A stretch of 64,000 bases of DNA from Chitinophagaceae bacterium (GTDB taxonomy: Bacteria; Bacteroidota; Bacteroidia; Chitinophagales; Chitinophagaceae), in the NCBI GenBank assembly GCA_016721385.1, contig JADKIE010000002.1, positions 1 to 64,000 on the forward strand, written 5' to 3'. Shown one piece after another: positions 10,365 to 20,648 of this stretch (the stretch's first letter is position 1; each line of letters begins with the position of its first letter). Under the pieces are notes generated by a model that was not told where the DNA came from, did no database searches, and saw only the letters and a list, made by a program, of their open reading frames with translations. The translations under genes and the position numbers were made by a program.

Positions 10365-10714
10365 ATGAGATACATAGTATTTTTTTTATTTATTTTTTCA
10401 AGTTGTGCTGTAAGCAAACCTGACTATAAAATTTTTTGCATTAAAGGGGACAATTCATCTATAAGACTGATACCCAAAAAAGAGCCATTTACTCCAATTA
10501 ATGATTCAATTTCAAGAGTAATTGATGCAACAGTATTAAATCTTAGAAATTTCGAACCCAAAATAAAGACTGAATACAAAAAGTATATAATGAAAAAATT
10601 AAAGAACTTGATAACCAAACATTTTTGAACTTATCACTTATGATTGGATATTATACAGCATTTAAAAGTCGCCCTTGTGATGAAAAAGCATACAGTGATT
10701 ACCTAAAAATTTAA
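10365..10714 (+). CDS. Small lipoprotein of unknown function (frameshifted)
   Basis: Lipobox-type leader (FLFIFSSC) after a short hydrophobic stretch, then a charged domain. The first frame ends at 10628, but from about 10590 the neighbouring frame continues without break (ELDNQTFLNLSLMIGYYTAF) to 10714. Another open frame rich in aromatic and basic residues continues to about 10850, so the true end may be later. First gene of its cassette; the leader is only about 30 bases. Function not recognised. Confidence 0.5.
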
Positions 10715-10851
10715 ATTTAATGACTACTTTACTAAACAATTCAAAAAACCTAAATCAAGAAATAAAGAAACTCTTAGATGGACAAAATTTGAATGGCAAA
10801 GCCGATTCAGACATAATAGATTTGATATCTGGAGTTCATTAATTCAAAAAA

Positions 10852-12372
10852 ATGAAATTCTTTATATTTTTTTTCATCCTGTTCTCTTATATTAATTGCA
10901 AATCTCAAAGTAACTCAACTTTTGATTCGGCTTTTAACGGAAAAGAAATATTCTTTAAAAACATAGATTCACTTTATTTAAGAGAATTGTTTTTGAAACG
11001 TGGCAAAGCATTTGTAAAAAATATGAAGACTGTTTAAAAAAGACAAAAACTACTTTTGGATGCCAATGGTTCTTTCTCATCCAAAAAATTAAATGCTTGG
11101 ATGTATTCTGACTTGTTAATGTTACAAATTGATTTCATTTATGACTCAATTTTACCAGTAATATACAGCAAAAAGGAATTAAAGGAGTTTCGGGCTCTTA
11201 AATTTGAAATAGCTAACAAATTCATTGACGTAAATTATGAAAATAAAAAAATATCTTTTAAGCATTCATTTTTTAATGAACAGATTATAGATTATTTTAA
11301 TACAATAAATGGTGCTAATAAAATTTCAAACCTTGAATATCTTTATTCGATAATAAATATAGATGAAATAGACATTTTTAAACAGTTAGAAAGTTTAATC
11401 CCTAATGCTGCTACGACTATTGATTTAATAAATGTAGATGAAGCATATCGTATAAATGTATTATCGTTTAAATTTACTTTAGTTAATACTTTCATTCTAC
11501 TACACGAATTTTATCATCATTTAAATATGTACGATAAAGACCCAATACTATGTGAGACAAATGCGGATAATTATGCAATCTCAAAAATTTTTGAGATTTA
11601 TAAATATATTAACCCATCAAAATTTATAGATAGTTATGCAATGAATGCGATTATGATGAAACAAATAGACTTGAAACGAGTTTCAAAAAGTAAATTAAAT
11701 TGTTTTCAATATGAAAAATTTATCAATAATATAGATGTTAACAAATTTTCTGCGTTAAGCATCTTAGGAGAGTATTTCACTCCTTTGATTTTTAAAAATA
11801 CAATTAGAATTTACACTAAAAGTGATAGAGCTAAAATAGCCTTTTATAGAATTAGAAACTTCTATAAAATTGAAAAATTGATAAATAAGTGTGATTCAAA
11901 TAGTCGTTGCATAAATTGTTGCGTATTAGAAAAGGATGATGAAGGAATATTATTCTTCGAAGAAGAAACTCAAAAATTTTCAAAAGCTATTAGTCAAATA
12001 GATAGTTTTAAAATCAAAGACTATCACTACCTAAATCCTGTAAATCCTGCATTTGCTGCTATGTCACTTGGGAACTATTTTTTATCTATTAAAGATTATT
12101 CTAAAGCTATTTTTCATTATAAGAATTCAGACATTCTAGGGTATGATAAAATAACAACAAGCACAGTGATTTCATTTTTAATATTAAGCGACTTATACTT
12201 ATACAAAAATGAATTAAGAGATATTGAAAAGTCTAAAGTTTATTTGGAAAAAGCAAAAAAATATAATAATATATTCCGTGACTTTGATAAAGCTTTTTTT
12301 GCCAAAAAGAGTGAAGATATTGAAAACTTCGTACAACATTCGGTTTGGCTATATGGCGGGCAGAAGGAATAA
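10852..12372 (+). CDS. Secreted HExxH metallopeptidase-like protein with TPR-like C-terminus (interrupted near 11035)
   Basis: A signal peptide (FFILFSYINCKSQ) opens the frame. An in-frame stop at 11035 is followed by a frame open from 11038 to 12372. The core has a zinc-binding HEFYHH helix and a downstream CETNADNYAI helix that supplies a plausible third ligand (E/D). Residues toward the end (LGNYFLSIKDYSKAIFHYKNSD) look like tetratricopeptide helices. The last codons run into the next attC-like site. Most similar in plan to uncharacterised Bacteroidota zinc peptidases; substrate unknown. The stop may mark two compensating indels. Confidence 0.6.
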
Positions 12373-12527
12373 CAATGAGCATTTGTAATTCTATTGGGCT
12401 GTGGTTCCGGCAGAAGTTTTTCAATTTAGCTTTTTGTTTTTATCTTCATCAAAAGTTTTTCAATCAGCTTCGGTTCCAGGCGGATGGAATTCTAATCCGC
12501 CACATCGCCAAGCCGTAGCCGTTGTAC
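12331..12527 (+). repeat. attC-like site 3
   Basis: 197 bp. Opens GTACAAC, closes GTTGTAC. Arms CGGTTTGGCTATATGGCGG and TCCGCCACATCGCCAAGCCG. Closes cassette 10330-12521, whose start GTTGTACGAA mirrors its end TTCGTACAAC. Confidence 0.88.
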
Positions 12528-12563
12528 GCTATTTACTGACATCCTACTAACGATAGACATAGA

Positions 12564-13229
12564 ATGACCCTTAATAAGATTTTTCTTTTCCTTATGACAG
12601 TTGCAATAATTTCCTGCAGCTCAAAATCAAAAGTTCAAAATGACTCAAATTGTTTTGTTAAGTATGACAGCCTTTTTAAACTAATTGACACGACAAATCT
12701 TGAAATTATTCGAGGGACAGATTCTGCTGCAGTTGAAGTATTGGACAAAGCCTCAAAAAATGGATACAGAGGAATTATGCGTTTTGACGACAAAGATAAT
12801 TTACGCTTTTTTGCTTTCTTGTATAACGACCATAACGATGCCAGTTTTATTTTGACTTATGATTCAGTTGGAAACAGAACTCGTAAGTCACACGGAGAAG
12901 TCGTACAGTGGACATTTTACACACCAAAAGACTCAACGATTAAGTTTACTTTTTACCTATGTACAATTGATAGAAACTATGGAGATATTACAATTAAATC
13001 AGGTAAATTTATAAAAGAAGGAATAACACTTTATGAGTCAAATTTTACCAAAATAATTTGTGCTAATATTTCGATTAATAAAGCCAGACTTAGACAGCAC
13101 AAGGAAAATTTATTTGACAGGGAAATTGGCAGAACAAATGTTCAAAAGAACAGCAACTTTTTGTTGACTCTACAATTGCACTATGATAAAACAGCGTACA
13201 ACATTGGTATTGCCAATAGTGGGGCATGA
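12564..13229 (+). CDS. Lipoprotein of unknown function
   Basis: 221 residues with a lipoprotein leader (FLMTVAIISCSS). The following domain is beta-rich and polar, with a conserved-looking patch around GYRGIMRFDDKDNLRFF. No named domain recognised. It is the only gene of cassette 12522-13387, starting 43 bases after the cassette boundary. The last ten codons are read from within attC-like site 4, so the C-terminal tail is dictated by the recombination site. Confidence 0.75.
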   Translation: MTLNKIFLFLMTVAIISCSSKSKVQNDSNCFVKYDSLFKLIDTTNLEIIRGTDSAAVEVLDKASKNGYRGIMRFDDKDNLRFFAFLYNDHNDASFILTYDSVGNRTRKSHGEVVQWTFYTPKDSTIKFTFYLCTIDRNYGDITIKSGKFIKEGITLYESNFTKIICANISINKARLRQHKENLFDREIGRTNVQKNSNFLLTLQLHYDKTAYNIGIANSGA

Positions 13230-13393
13230 CATTGGAGCAATCAGCAGCGGTAATTTTGTTGTGCTGTGGTTCGGGGCTCGACGAATAAAGCCCAGCTTTA
13301 GTTCTTAATATTTAACTTTATCAAAAGTAAGGCACCGGTTCCAGGCGGACGAATATAAAATTCCCCACCATCGGCAATACCTGCTCGTTGGGT
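13196..13393 (+). repeat. attC-like site 4
   Basis: 198 bp. Opens GTACAAC, closes GTTGGGT. Arms GGTATTGCCAATAGTGGGG and CCCCACCATCGGCAATACC. Closes cassette 12522-13387 (start GTTGTACGCT, end AGCGTACAAC). Confidence 0.88.
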
Positions 13394-13444
13394 GTCACTT
13401 TGTGGAACCCTTAAAAATTTGAATCTCTTTACTAAACTTTCCTT

Positions 13445-14194
13445 ATGAGCAACAATTCTTTTCCTCTTCGCATTACACTAATTTTGACAGCTTTAGCACT
13501 TTTCAATTTCAATGCAGTTTCACAAAATAAAAAGCTAGCTGAAATTACTGCTGAAGGCAGTTCAAGATTAAAAGTAAAGCCTGATATTGTTACGTTTACT
13601 CTGACAATTGACAAAACTGACACCATTGAAAAAAATGTAATCAAAATTCTCAATGAAGAAATTCAATCTCTTTCCCAATCCTTAGAAAGGCTTGGTTTTC
13701 AAAACAAGTCTATCAAAATATCTGATTATCGGATTTCAAGCTCCTTTGACGATGACGACAAACAAAAAAAATATACTGCAACAAATATTTTAAAAGTAGA
13801 ATTCAAACTTGACAATAAAGTAATTGATGCGCTTTACAATGAAATACAGACCAGCAATTTTAAGGACTTAGACCTAACATATGAAACTGGCATTTCGGAC
13901 AGTTTAGAAAAAGCAACTCGAGTTTTATTAGTTCAATTAGCAATAGAAGATGCCAAAGCAAATGCAATGAACATTTCTAAAAGTTTAGAATTAAGTATCA
14001 CAAAAGTCAAACAAGTATATAAAGAAAATACCCGTATCCAAGTGCTGGCGAATGAAATCAGTTTTGTAAAATTTACGCCTCCAAAAATTGCTGGGGACAC
14101 AGATTTTAGTTATAAATCTTCGTTCGACAAATTTCAAGTCGAAGAAACTGAACTTGAAGAAAAGATTACGGTTGTTTACGAGGTTTCTAATTAA
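13445..14194 (+). CDS. SIMPL-domain periplasmic protein
   Basis: 249 residues: signal peptide ending near AVSQN, then a SIMPL (DUF541) domain from AEITAEGSSRLKVKPD through the ATNILKVEF and AIEDAKANAMN segments typical of the family. Members are oligomeric periplasmic or outer-membrane proteins (E. coli YggE, Brucella BP26) of unclear function linked to oxidative stress. Sole gene of cassette 13388-14397. The leader between boundary and start is about 55 bases. The frame is intact. Confidence 0.85.
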   Translation: MSNNSFPLRITLILTALALFNFNAVSQNKKLAEITAEGSSRLKVKPDIVTFTLTIDKTDTIEKNVIKILNEEIQSLSQSLERLGFQNKSIKISDYRISSSFDDDDKQKKYTATNILKVEFKLDNKVIDALYNEIQTSNFKDLDLTYETGISDSLEKATRVLLVQLAIEDAKANAMNISKSLELSITKVKQVYKENTRIQVLANEISFVKFTPPKIAGDTDFSYKSSFDKFQVEETELEEKITVVYEVSN

Positions 14195-14210
14195 CGTTTA
14201 CAAAGCGAAC

Positions 14211-14403
14211 GCCCAACAAACGGTTTTGGGCAAGTGTGGCTTGACAAACTAATTTCAGCTAACTGCATCTCCGGTCTTCAGTTCTGGCTGGACGTTCAAT
14301 TTTGAGCTTTAGTTCTTAACTTCATCTAAATAAAAACATCAGCAGCGGTCCCGGGCGGACAGTTGGAAAATACCACACCTGCCCAAAGCCGCCGACGTTA
14401 TGT
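14211..14403 (+). repeat. attC-like site 5
   Basis: 193 bp. Opens GCCCAAC, closes GTTATGT. Arms CGGTTTTGGGCAAGTGTGG and CCACACCTGCCCAAAGCCG. Closes cassette 13388-14397 (GTTGGG against CCCAAC). Confidence 0.88.
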
Positions 14404-14964
14404 GCTATACGACTCAATAATTTTTAGTCGCTTTATTTTTAGCAAACTATTTTCGGGTAGACATAGTATTGACTTGACAAAAAGTCCACTTTAGGCTTGA
14501 CAATCTTTGATATTCCTTTTGTCCATTTTTCTTCTGTGGCTTTTTATTCAACAATTTATCGGGTGGACTTTTGGTAAAGTCATCTGAATACAAACAGAAA
14601 ATATATCTCGACAAAGAAAAAATAAGCGACAAATTTATCGATTCATACAACACTTAACTTTTGATTCAGTTTGCTTTTTTCAGCAACATCTTTTGGCCTG
14701 ACAATTTATAAACATTGATTTTCAATTTTTACTACTATTCGGTTGGATAACTTCTAAAGGTTTAACCCACTTTTTTCTGTTAGACAATTTTTACTTCGGG
14801 CTGACAATTTGTAAGTTGCAAGCCCTGTAATTTTATTTTTGGGTATTTGGAAGTTGAACTCTACCCTTTTTAAAAAACATTTTTTGCTCGACTCAAAATA
14901 TTAAGTTGGTAATAACAAATATTATAAACTATCGAAGCGAAGATCTACGTATAAGATGTACAGC
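14404..14964. other. Cassette body without a sense gene
   Basis: The cassette between sites 5 and 6 holds no plus-strand frame of note. A minus-strand frame at 14447-14653 (68 residues) shares a motif (SDDFTKSPPDKLLNKK) with a minus-strand frame in the related cassette at 22928-23487 (SNDLSKSPPEKCRLK). That could reflect a real antisense gene or simply shared ancestry of the DNA. Repeated GGTTGGACAATTT-like and TTGACAA-like words occur throughout. Confidence 0.5.
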
Positions 14965-15161
14965 ACATAACATTGGGTTTTGTACAATCGGTGGCGGGAC
15001 AAACTCCAATCAGCTTTAGTTCGCTGCTGTGCTTCTGTTCCGGCTGGACATTTTCCAATTTGGTTTTTAGTTATTAACTTCAACACAAATTATTAATTGG
15101 GCTGCGGTTATCGGCTGGACATTAATAAATCCACCGTTGCACAAAGCCCTGCTCGTTAGCG
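14965..15161 (+). repeat. attC-like site 6
   Basis: 197 bp. Opens ACATAAC, closes GTTAGCG. Arms GGGTTTTGTACAATCGGTGG and CCACCGTTGCACAAAGCCC. Closes cassette 14398-15155 (GTTATGTGCT against AGCACATAAC). Confidence 0.88.
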
Positions 15162-15224
15162 GTAATTATAGAACTCAGCACTTTGTAACAAATAAGTAAG
15201 TTAAACGTCTTAAAATGACACAAA

Positions 15225-16174
15225 ATGAAATCAATGAAAAAATCAATTAGCAGTTCTTCTGTAATTCTAATATTGGCATTGCTAGGACTATTTCAATCTT
15301 GTAAAACTATAAAAGTTCAAGAAAAATGGGCTTTTGCATCATCGGAATATATAAAAGAGCAACTTGACAAAAACTTAGAAAATATAATTTTTCTTCAATA
15401 GACAAAAGAACTCAGTCAAAAATCAATTGAAACGATATTGAATACTGAAAATGAATCTATTATTGAAAAAGAAAATGTAAAATTAAACAGGTACTTCTAC
15501 CTAATTGATGATACCATTTCAATCGAATATTTTGTCTTTCAACCTGAAAAAACAAATAAAGTCGGACTTTTTTATATGGGGAATAGTTCCAATATTTTTG
15601 ATTTCGCTGATAACCTCTTTAGGCTATCTTCTCAAACAAAATCTAAAATTTATGTAATAAACTATCGTGGTTATGGAAAATCTAAGGGAACGCCTTCTTT
15701 TTCAACACAATTTTCTGACAACTCGTTAATAACCAAAGAAATCATACAAAAACAAAATAAATTAGATTTCGTAATTGGTTTTTCATTAGGGTCCGTATTT
15801 GCATCTACACAGCAACAGAAAACAAAACGGATGCTCTAAATTTATTAGCACCTGTTCTCAAACACAAAAGAGTTGTTCAAGTATTTCAAAAAACAAAACA
15901 CAAGAGGAATAAAAGCTCTTTTAGACCCTTTATAAAATTCTCAGCAGACGAATATCTATTAAATGTATCTAATACAGAAAAAATAAAAAGTTATAAAGTT
16001 AAATTGATTATTATGCACGGTAATGCAGATAAACAGTTGCCATATTTTATGGGACAAAATCTTTATAAAAATTCAATCTCATTAGACAAAGAGCTAATAA
16101 CAATTGATAACGGTAAACATTGGTCGCCTATGCTGCAAGAAAATTGGAATATGTTAATCAATAAAATAAAATAA
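15225..16174 (+). CDS. Alpha/beta-hydrolase lipoprotein (two frameshifts)
   Basis: The lipoprotein leader ends LGLFQSC. The hydrolase core shows a GNSSN oxyanion-type turn, NYRGYGKS, the nucleophile elbow GFSLGS, an acid in HGNADKQLP and the histidine in DNGKHWSP, so the triad looks complete. Frame changes at about 15400 and 15815 interrupt it; joined, the protein has about 315 residues. It shares its cassette with the CPBP protease, which starts two bases after its stop, so the two are co-transcribed. Substrate unknown. Confidence 0.75.
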
Positions 16175-16176
16175 AA

Positions 16177-16914
16177 ATGGAAAAAGAAATAGTAATCAAC
16201 CTTATTTATATCGCTATTCTTCTACCATTTATTCTATTGGCTGTAAATAGAACTCAGCCAAAATGGAAGAAAAATACTGTCTTGGTCTTCTCCTATTTTT
16301 TTATTTACAAGATTGCCTTACTAACGCCAAGTTACATTTCTTGGATGCAAACCGATAATTTAAATTGGAATTGGTTGGGCAAACTTTTAGCTATTTTATT
16401 TTCTATACTTTTTTATTACAAGTTTAAACAAGATTTTGAACAAGAGTTATATATTAATTTCAACCCTCAGAATAAATATTTAAAATCAAATATCATTATT
16501 CTATTAATTATTTCAGCTATTGCCATACTTGAAGGAATACTGTTTTATAACCAGCAATGGGACACAGAAACTCTCTTATTTCAAGCGACACTGCCAGGTA
16601 TTGACGAAGAAATGGCATACAGAGGTATAATTTTAGGGTTATTTTCAACTTTTATGCAAAAAAAATTAGTATTTGGTAAAGTTGTAATTAATTCGCCTTC
16701 TATTTGGATAGTCGGGATTCTTTTTGGTATAATTCACTCATTGCAGTTTGACAAAGAGTGGCACTTAGCATTTAATCTTCTCTATTTTGTAAAAACATTT
16801 ATTCTTGGGACATTATGGTGTTATATGACTATCAAGACAAAAAGTATATTACTACCAATTATTTCTCATAACCTTTCAAACACTTTAGCAAACTTAATTG
16901 GAATGATAAAATAA
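16177..16914 (+). CDS. CPBP-family intramembrane metalloprotease
   Basis: 245 residues, about seven membrane spans. The ABI/CPBP motifs are present: EEMAYRG (EExxxR) near residue 147, FGIIHSL near 188, and HNLSNT near the end supplying further ligands. Members cleave membrane substrates or process CAAX-like or bacteriocin-related peptides and often act in self-immunity. It directly follows the alpha/beta-hydrolase gene in the same cassette. The frame is intact and ends just before site 7. Confidence 0.85.
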   Translation: MEKEIVINLIYIAILLPFILLAVNRTQPKWKKNTVLVFSYFFIYKIALLTPSYISWMQTDNLNWNWLGKLLAILFSILFYYKFKQDFEQELYINFNPQNKYLKSNIIILLIISAIAILEGILFYNQQWDTETLLFQATLPGIDEEMAYRGIILGLFSTFMQKKLVFGKVVINSPSIWIVGILFGIIHSLQFDKEWHLAFNLLYFVKTFILGTLWCYMTIKTKSILLPIISHNLSNTLANLIGMIK

Positions 16915-16918
16915 CTAC

Positions 16919-17049
16919 CGCTAACAGGGGTTTGGCAAAATGGAGGCAGAAGTGCTAAATTGAACATTAGTAATTCTATTTAGCATTTGTGCTATACTAA
17001 ACATTTGTGCTTCTAAGCCCCACTTCGCCAAGCCCCAAACACGTTGGTT
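16919..17049 (+). repeat. attC-like site 7 (short class)
   Basis: 131 bp. Opens CGCTAAC, closes GTTGGTT. Inner arms GGGTTTGGC and GCCAAGCCC. Closes cassette 15156-17043 (GTTAGCGGTA against ACCGCTAAC). Confidence 0.88.
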
Positions 17050-17070
17050 GCAATTAATTAACCCTACTGT

Positions 17071-17736
17071 ATGACGAAATATAAAATTATTGTCTTGGCT
17101 TTTTTGACAACAACAATTGTTATGAGTTGTAATAAACCAAAGACAGTAATTCTCTCTAAATTTCTAAACGGCAAACCCAAAGAAACCATTGACCTCGTTA
17201 GACCTGTTACTCAAGACAGCGTTGGTTTGATGAAAGTGTATTTTGAGAATGGGAATGTACAGGCATATGGACAATCAAAGAATAGAAAACGACAGGGTGA
17301 ATGGATTTGCTTCTTCCCGAATGGCAAACCCGAATGGAAATCTGTGTTTAATGATGATATTGAAAATGGCGAAACTACTTGTTATGACACAATTGGCTTT
17401 GGAGAAAATTTGATGTAAAAAATGGGGTTAAGGACGGTAAGTATACAAGCTATTTTTACGATTGGTTCGACTCAGTGAAATGCTATGTGAATGGAAAATA
17501 CGTAAATGGAATTGAGCAAGGTCTTTGGACAAAAACAGACACGGCAGGTGTTTTACTTGTAGAGATGACATATGTTGATGGGAAAGCAATTGGGTATTTT
17601 GACTAATCGATACAAAAATGGGAAATTGAAACTAAAAGGTGAATTAGACGAAAAAGGTTCAATGAAAAATTTTACATTTTATGATGAAAATGGTGTCGCA
17701 ACAAAGAAAAAAGAGTATCTGCTCCGTAAAATTTAA
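17071..17736 (+). CDS. YwqK/MORN-like lipoprotein (two frameshifts)
   Basis: The lipoprotein leader ends IVMSC. The body is built of repeated Y-x-NG-x(n)-G-x-W/Y units (VYFENGNVQAYG, CFFPNGKPEWKS, CYVNGKYVNGIEQGLW, TNRYKNGKLKLKGE, TFYDENGVATKKKE), typical of the MORN-like YwqK family, whose members include antitoxins and cell-surface proteins. Frame breaks near 17400 and 17600 separate the units; reading through gives about 220 residues. Single gene of its cassette, starting 28 bases inside the boundary. Confidence 0.75.
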
Positions 17737-17740
17737 CTGC

Positions 17741-17938
17741 AACCAACATGGGTATTGCCAATAGTGGGGCTTGACATTGGAGCAATCAGCAGTAGTAATT
17801 CTGCTGTACTGTGGTTCGGGGCTTGACGAATAAAGCCCAGCTTTAGTTCTTAATATTTAACTTTATCAAAAGCTACGAGAAGAATTCCGGCGGACGGAAT
17901 TCTAATTCCCCATCATCGGCAATACCTGCTCGTTGTAC
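17741..17938 (+). repeat. attC-like site 8
   Basis: 198 bp. Opens AACCAAC, closes GTTGTAC. Arms GGTATTGCCAATAGTGGGG and CCCCATCATCGGCAATACC. Closes cassette 17044-17932 (GTTGGTTGCA against TGCAACCAAC). Confidence 0.88.
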
Positions 17939-17959
17939 GTCATTCTAAAAACCAAAGAG

Positions 17960-18965
17960 ATGAAATTAATACTAATTATTTTGACAGTTTTATTTCCTTT
18001 TATTTTAAAGGGACAGACTGAATTTTTAGACCAAATCAAAATTTATAAAATAAATGACCCTAAACTAAAAGAAATAGAATTTTGTGTCTTTAAAAAAAGA
18101 CATTGACAAGAAAAAACCACTTTTACTTTTTCTTGGAGGTTCGGGACTTGAACCAACTTTTAAGTTCAATAATTCTGATAAACAAGTTTACTATACAGGT
18201 TTTTATAGATTTATTGAAGTATCAAGACAAATACCATATTGTGTTTATAAATAAAGCAGGAATCCCACTATATGATACAGTACAAAATTCAAATGAACAA
18301 TACAAGGCAACCAAATTTGCCGAAGAGAACAACACAATGGAATGGCGTTCAGAGAGTGCCTCAAAAGCAATAGATTATTTAGTAAAAGTACTTCAAGTTG
18401 ATACAAGTAATGTTGTAGTTGTAGGGCACTCACAAGGCGGACAAGTTGCACCCAAAGTTGCCGTTTTAAATAAAAAGTAAAAAGGCTGTAATGATGTCCA
18501 GCAATTCCCTTGACCACATTTATGACAGGATATTATTAGCAAGACAACAAGCACTAAACAACCAAATGAGTTATGAAGAAGCTCAATATGTAGTGGACAG
18601 TTTGTTGACTGTTCAAAGGGAAATTTATAAATCACCTAATAGTGTTACTCAAACATTTTGGGAAGAACCCTTTAATAAGTGGTATAGTTATTCAAAAGAA
18701 ACGCCTTTGGAAAATATGTTAAAACTAAATATACCAGTTATGTTAATCGCAAGTGGACGAGATGTTGAAGGTTCATATATTGCCAATACTGACTTATGCC
18801 GCATTGGAATTTATACGAAAAGGGAAACAAAACTTGACCTATAAAGTTTATCCGAATTATGACCATATTTATAGTGAAACAACAAGGAAGTTCGGAGAAG
18901 AAATAGGATTAGGATTTAAGGCTAATGCTGTAATTGATGACATATTCAAATGGTTGGAAAAATAG
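17960..18965 (+). CDS. Secreted alpha/beta-hydrolase (four frameshifts)
   Basis: A signal peptide (ILIILTVLFPFILKGQT) is followed by a hydrolase fold with LLLFLGGSG (oxyanion loop), the nucleophile elbow VVVGHSQGGQVAP, an acid region PVMLIASGRDVEGS and the histidine in NYDHIYSE. Frame changes near 18095, 18225, 18475 and 18790 break it into pieces that overlap in order; joined, it has about 335 residues. Such proteins in Bacteroidota act as serine esterases or peptidases in the periplasm. Sole gene of cassette 17933-19098. Confidence 0.75.
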
Positions 18966-18972
18966 AACGAAC

Positions 18973-19104
18973 GTACAACACGGGTTTGGCAAAAGTGGCG
19001 GTTCAGTGCTCCGCAGACACATTTGTGGTTAATCGAACATTGGTTCTCCGCATCAACATTTGTGGTGAAAATCGCCACCTTCGCCAAGCCCGAAAACGTT
19101 GTAC
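18973..19104 (+). repeat. attC-like site 9 (short class)
   Basis: 132 bp. Opens GTACAAC, closes GTTGTAC. Inner arms GGGTTTGGC and GCCAAGCCC. Closes cassette 17933-19098 (GTTGTACGT against ACGTACAAC). Confidence 0.88.
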
Positions 19105-19127
19105 GCAATAATTTAACCTCTCATTTT

Positions 19128-19713
19128 ATGTGGCAAAACTTTGCAATGCTTGGTGACCAATATTTAGTTGCTTATAGTAGACTAGACGCACAAACAGTTC
19201 CAGTGACACTATTTACGGTTGGCCACGCTGCTGAGTTATACTTAAAAGCTACTGTTTTAAAAATAGACCCTGCATTTAACGTTTTAAGATTGGGGCATAA
19301 AATTGACGACATAATCAAAAAGGTTCAAGAATTGGAACCATCCTTATTAACATCATATAATTTAAGGCCTGCTATTTACGAAAAAATATATGAAAGGTCA
19401 ATTAGTTACATTTGAACAATCGGCTGACCCAGACTATGAAGAATATATAAAGAATCAAGAAATGTACTGGGTTTCAAAATTTCTCCTAGACTTAAAATAT
19501 TTAGGAACTATACATAAATCACTTCCTGAAACCTTTGGGATTTTCATAATGAGCTGCAACCCGTATTGGTTACATTTCTTTATTGAACTAAGAACTTTTT
19601 TAGGCTGGCCAATTGCTGGACAATTTTTTGACTTTATAGGCCAAAGTCTTCAACAACCTTGTATTAATGAACAACAGCATTTTTTCCTAAGCAATTTACA
19701 TAAATCACTCTAA
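19128..19713 (+). CDS. HEPN-like protein, copy 1 (one frameshift)
   Basis: About 194 residues. The N-terminal half (VTLFTVGHAAELYLKATVL, LGHKIDDIIKKV) resembles the helical HEPN fold, in which an AELYLKA-like helix is common. I see no clear RxxxxH ribonuclease motif, so nuclease activity is not claimed. One extra A in the run near 19383 shifts the frame; the second copy at 24596 is correct at that point but has other indels. The cassette with its attC-like site is duplicated at 24567-25370. Confidence 0.55.
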
Positions 19714-19718
19714 ACTGC

Positions 19719-19912
19719 GTACAACAAACGGTTTTGGGCAAGTGTGGCTGGACAAACTAATTTCAGCTAATAGCAACTCCGGTCTTCAGTTCTGGCTCGA
19801 CGTTAAATTTTGAGCATTAGTTCTTAACTTCATCTAAACAAAATTATCAGCAGCGGTTCCGGGCGGACAGTTGGAAAATTCCACACCTGGCCCAAAGCCG
19901 CCGACGTTAGCA
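19719..19912 (+). repeat. attC-like site 10
   Basis: 194 bp. Opens GTACAAC, closes GTTAGCA. Arms CGGTTTTGGGCAAGTGTGG and CCACACCTGGCCCAAAGCCG. Closes cassette 19099-19906 (GTTGTACGC against GCGTACAAC). Near-identical to site 14. Confidence 0.88.
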
Positions 19913-19940
19913 GTAATGCTTACAGACAGCGTACAATGAA

Positions 19941-20648
19941 TTATAGTTGTTTAAATTTTCCTTTTATATTTTGTGCATAAACAGCCCCTATTGGAATAAC
20001 TGTTTTGCCTAATAAAAGAGTATTACTATTGACACTTGTGATTTCATCTGTGTTAACAATGTAAGATTTATGGACTCTGACAAAACTATGAGGTAAATTT
20101 TGCTCAAAACTTTTCATACTTTGTAATGTTAAAATCTTACACTGTCTCGTATGTAAAGCAATATAATCTCTAAGACCTTCTAAATATAAAACATCTTTAA
20201 AATATACTTTAAGCATTTTGTATTCACTTTTTACAAAAAAATAATCTGCGGCATCTTTAGGTTCAACTATACTATTTTGTACGGCTAATTGCTCTTTTAC
20301 TTTACTTATCGCCTGTATAAATCTTTCATAAACAATTGGCTTTAATAAATAATCAACGACATCTAAATCAAAGGCATTTATTGCATATTCAGGATGAGCA
20401 GTAGTCAATACAATAAAACATTTTTTTTGTAAAATCTTTATTAACTGAATGCCATTTAGTTCAGGCATCTGTACATCCAGCAAAATCAGGTCTGGTATAT
20501 TTGTTTCTAAATAATGTAACGCATCTATGGGATTAGTAAATTTTTGTAATAACATTATATCAGCACAGTTTTTAGTATAGCTTTCTAAAAGCTTAACCGA
20601 CAATGGTTCATCATCAATAATAATACAGCTAATATCTTTTTTTACCAT
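19941..20648 (-). CDS. LytTR-family response regulator
   Basis: 235 residues: a receiver domain with the acidic pocket IDDE (12-15), phospho-acceptor Asp58 in LLDVQMP and the KP lysine in LLKPI, then a LytTR DNA-binding domain (FFVKSEYKMLKVYFKDVLYLEG, and VRVHKSYIVN near the end). It is on the minus strand, against the direction of the array, and its start overlaps the stop of the kinase gene by seven bases. It probably controls the divergent DUF5694 gene and itself through the repeats at 21733-21795. Frame intact. Confidence 0.9.
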   Translation of the reverse strand: MVKKDISCIIIDDEPLSVKLLESYTKNCADIMLLQKFTNPIDALHYLETNIPDLILLDVQMPELNGIQLIKILQKKCFIVLTTAHPEYAINAFDLDVVDYLLKPIVYERFIQAISKVKEQLAVQNSIVEPKDAADYFFVKSEYKMLKVYFKDVLYLEGLRDYIALHTRQCKILTLQSMKSFEQNLPHSFVRVHKSYIVNTDEITSVNSNTLLLGKTVIPIGAVYAQNIKGKFKQL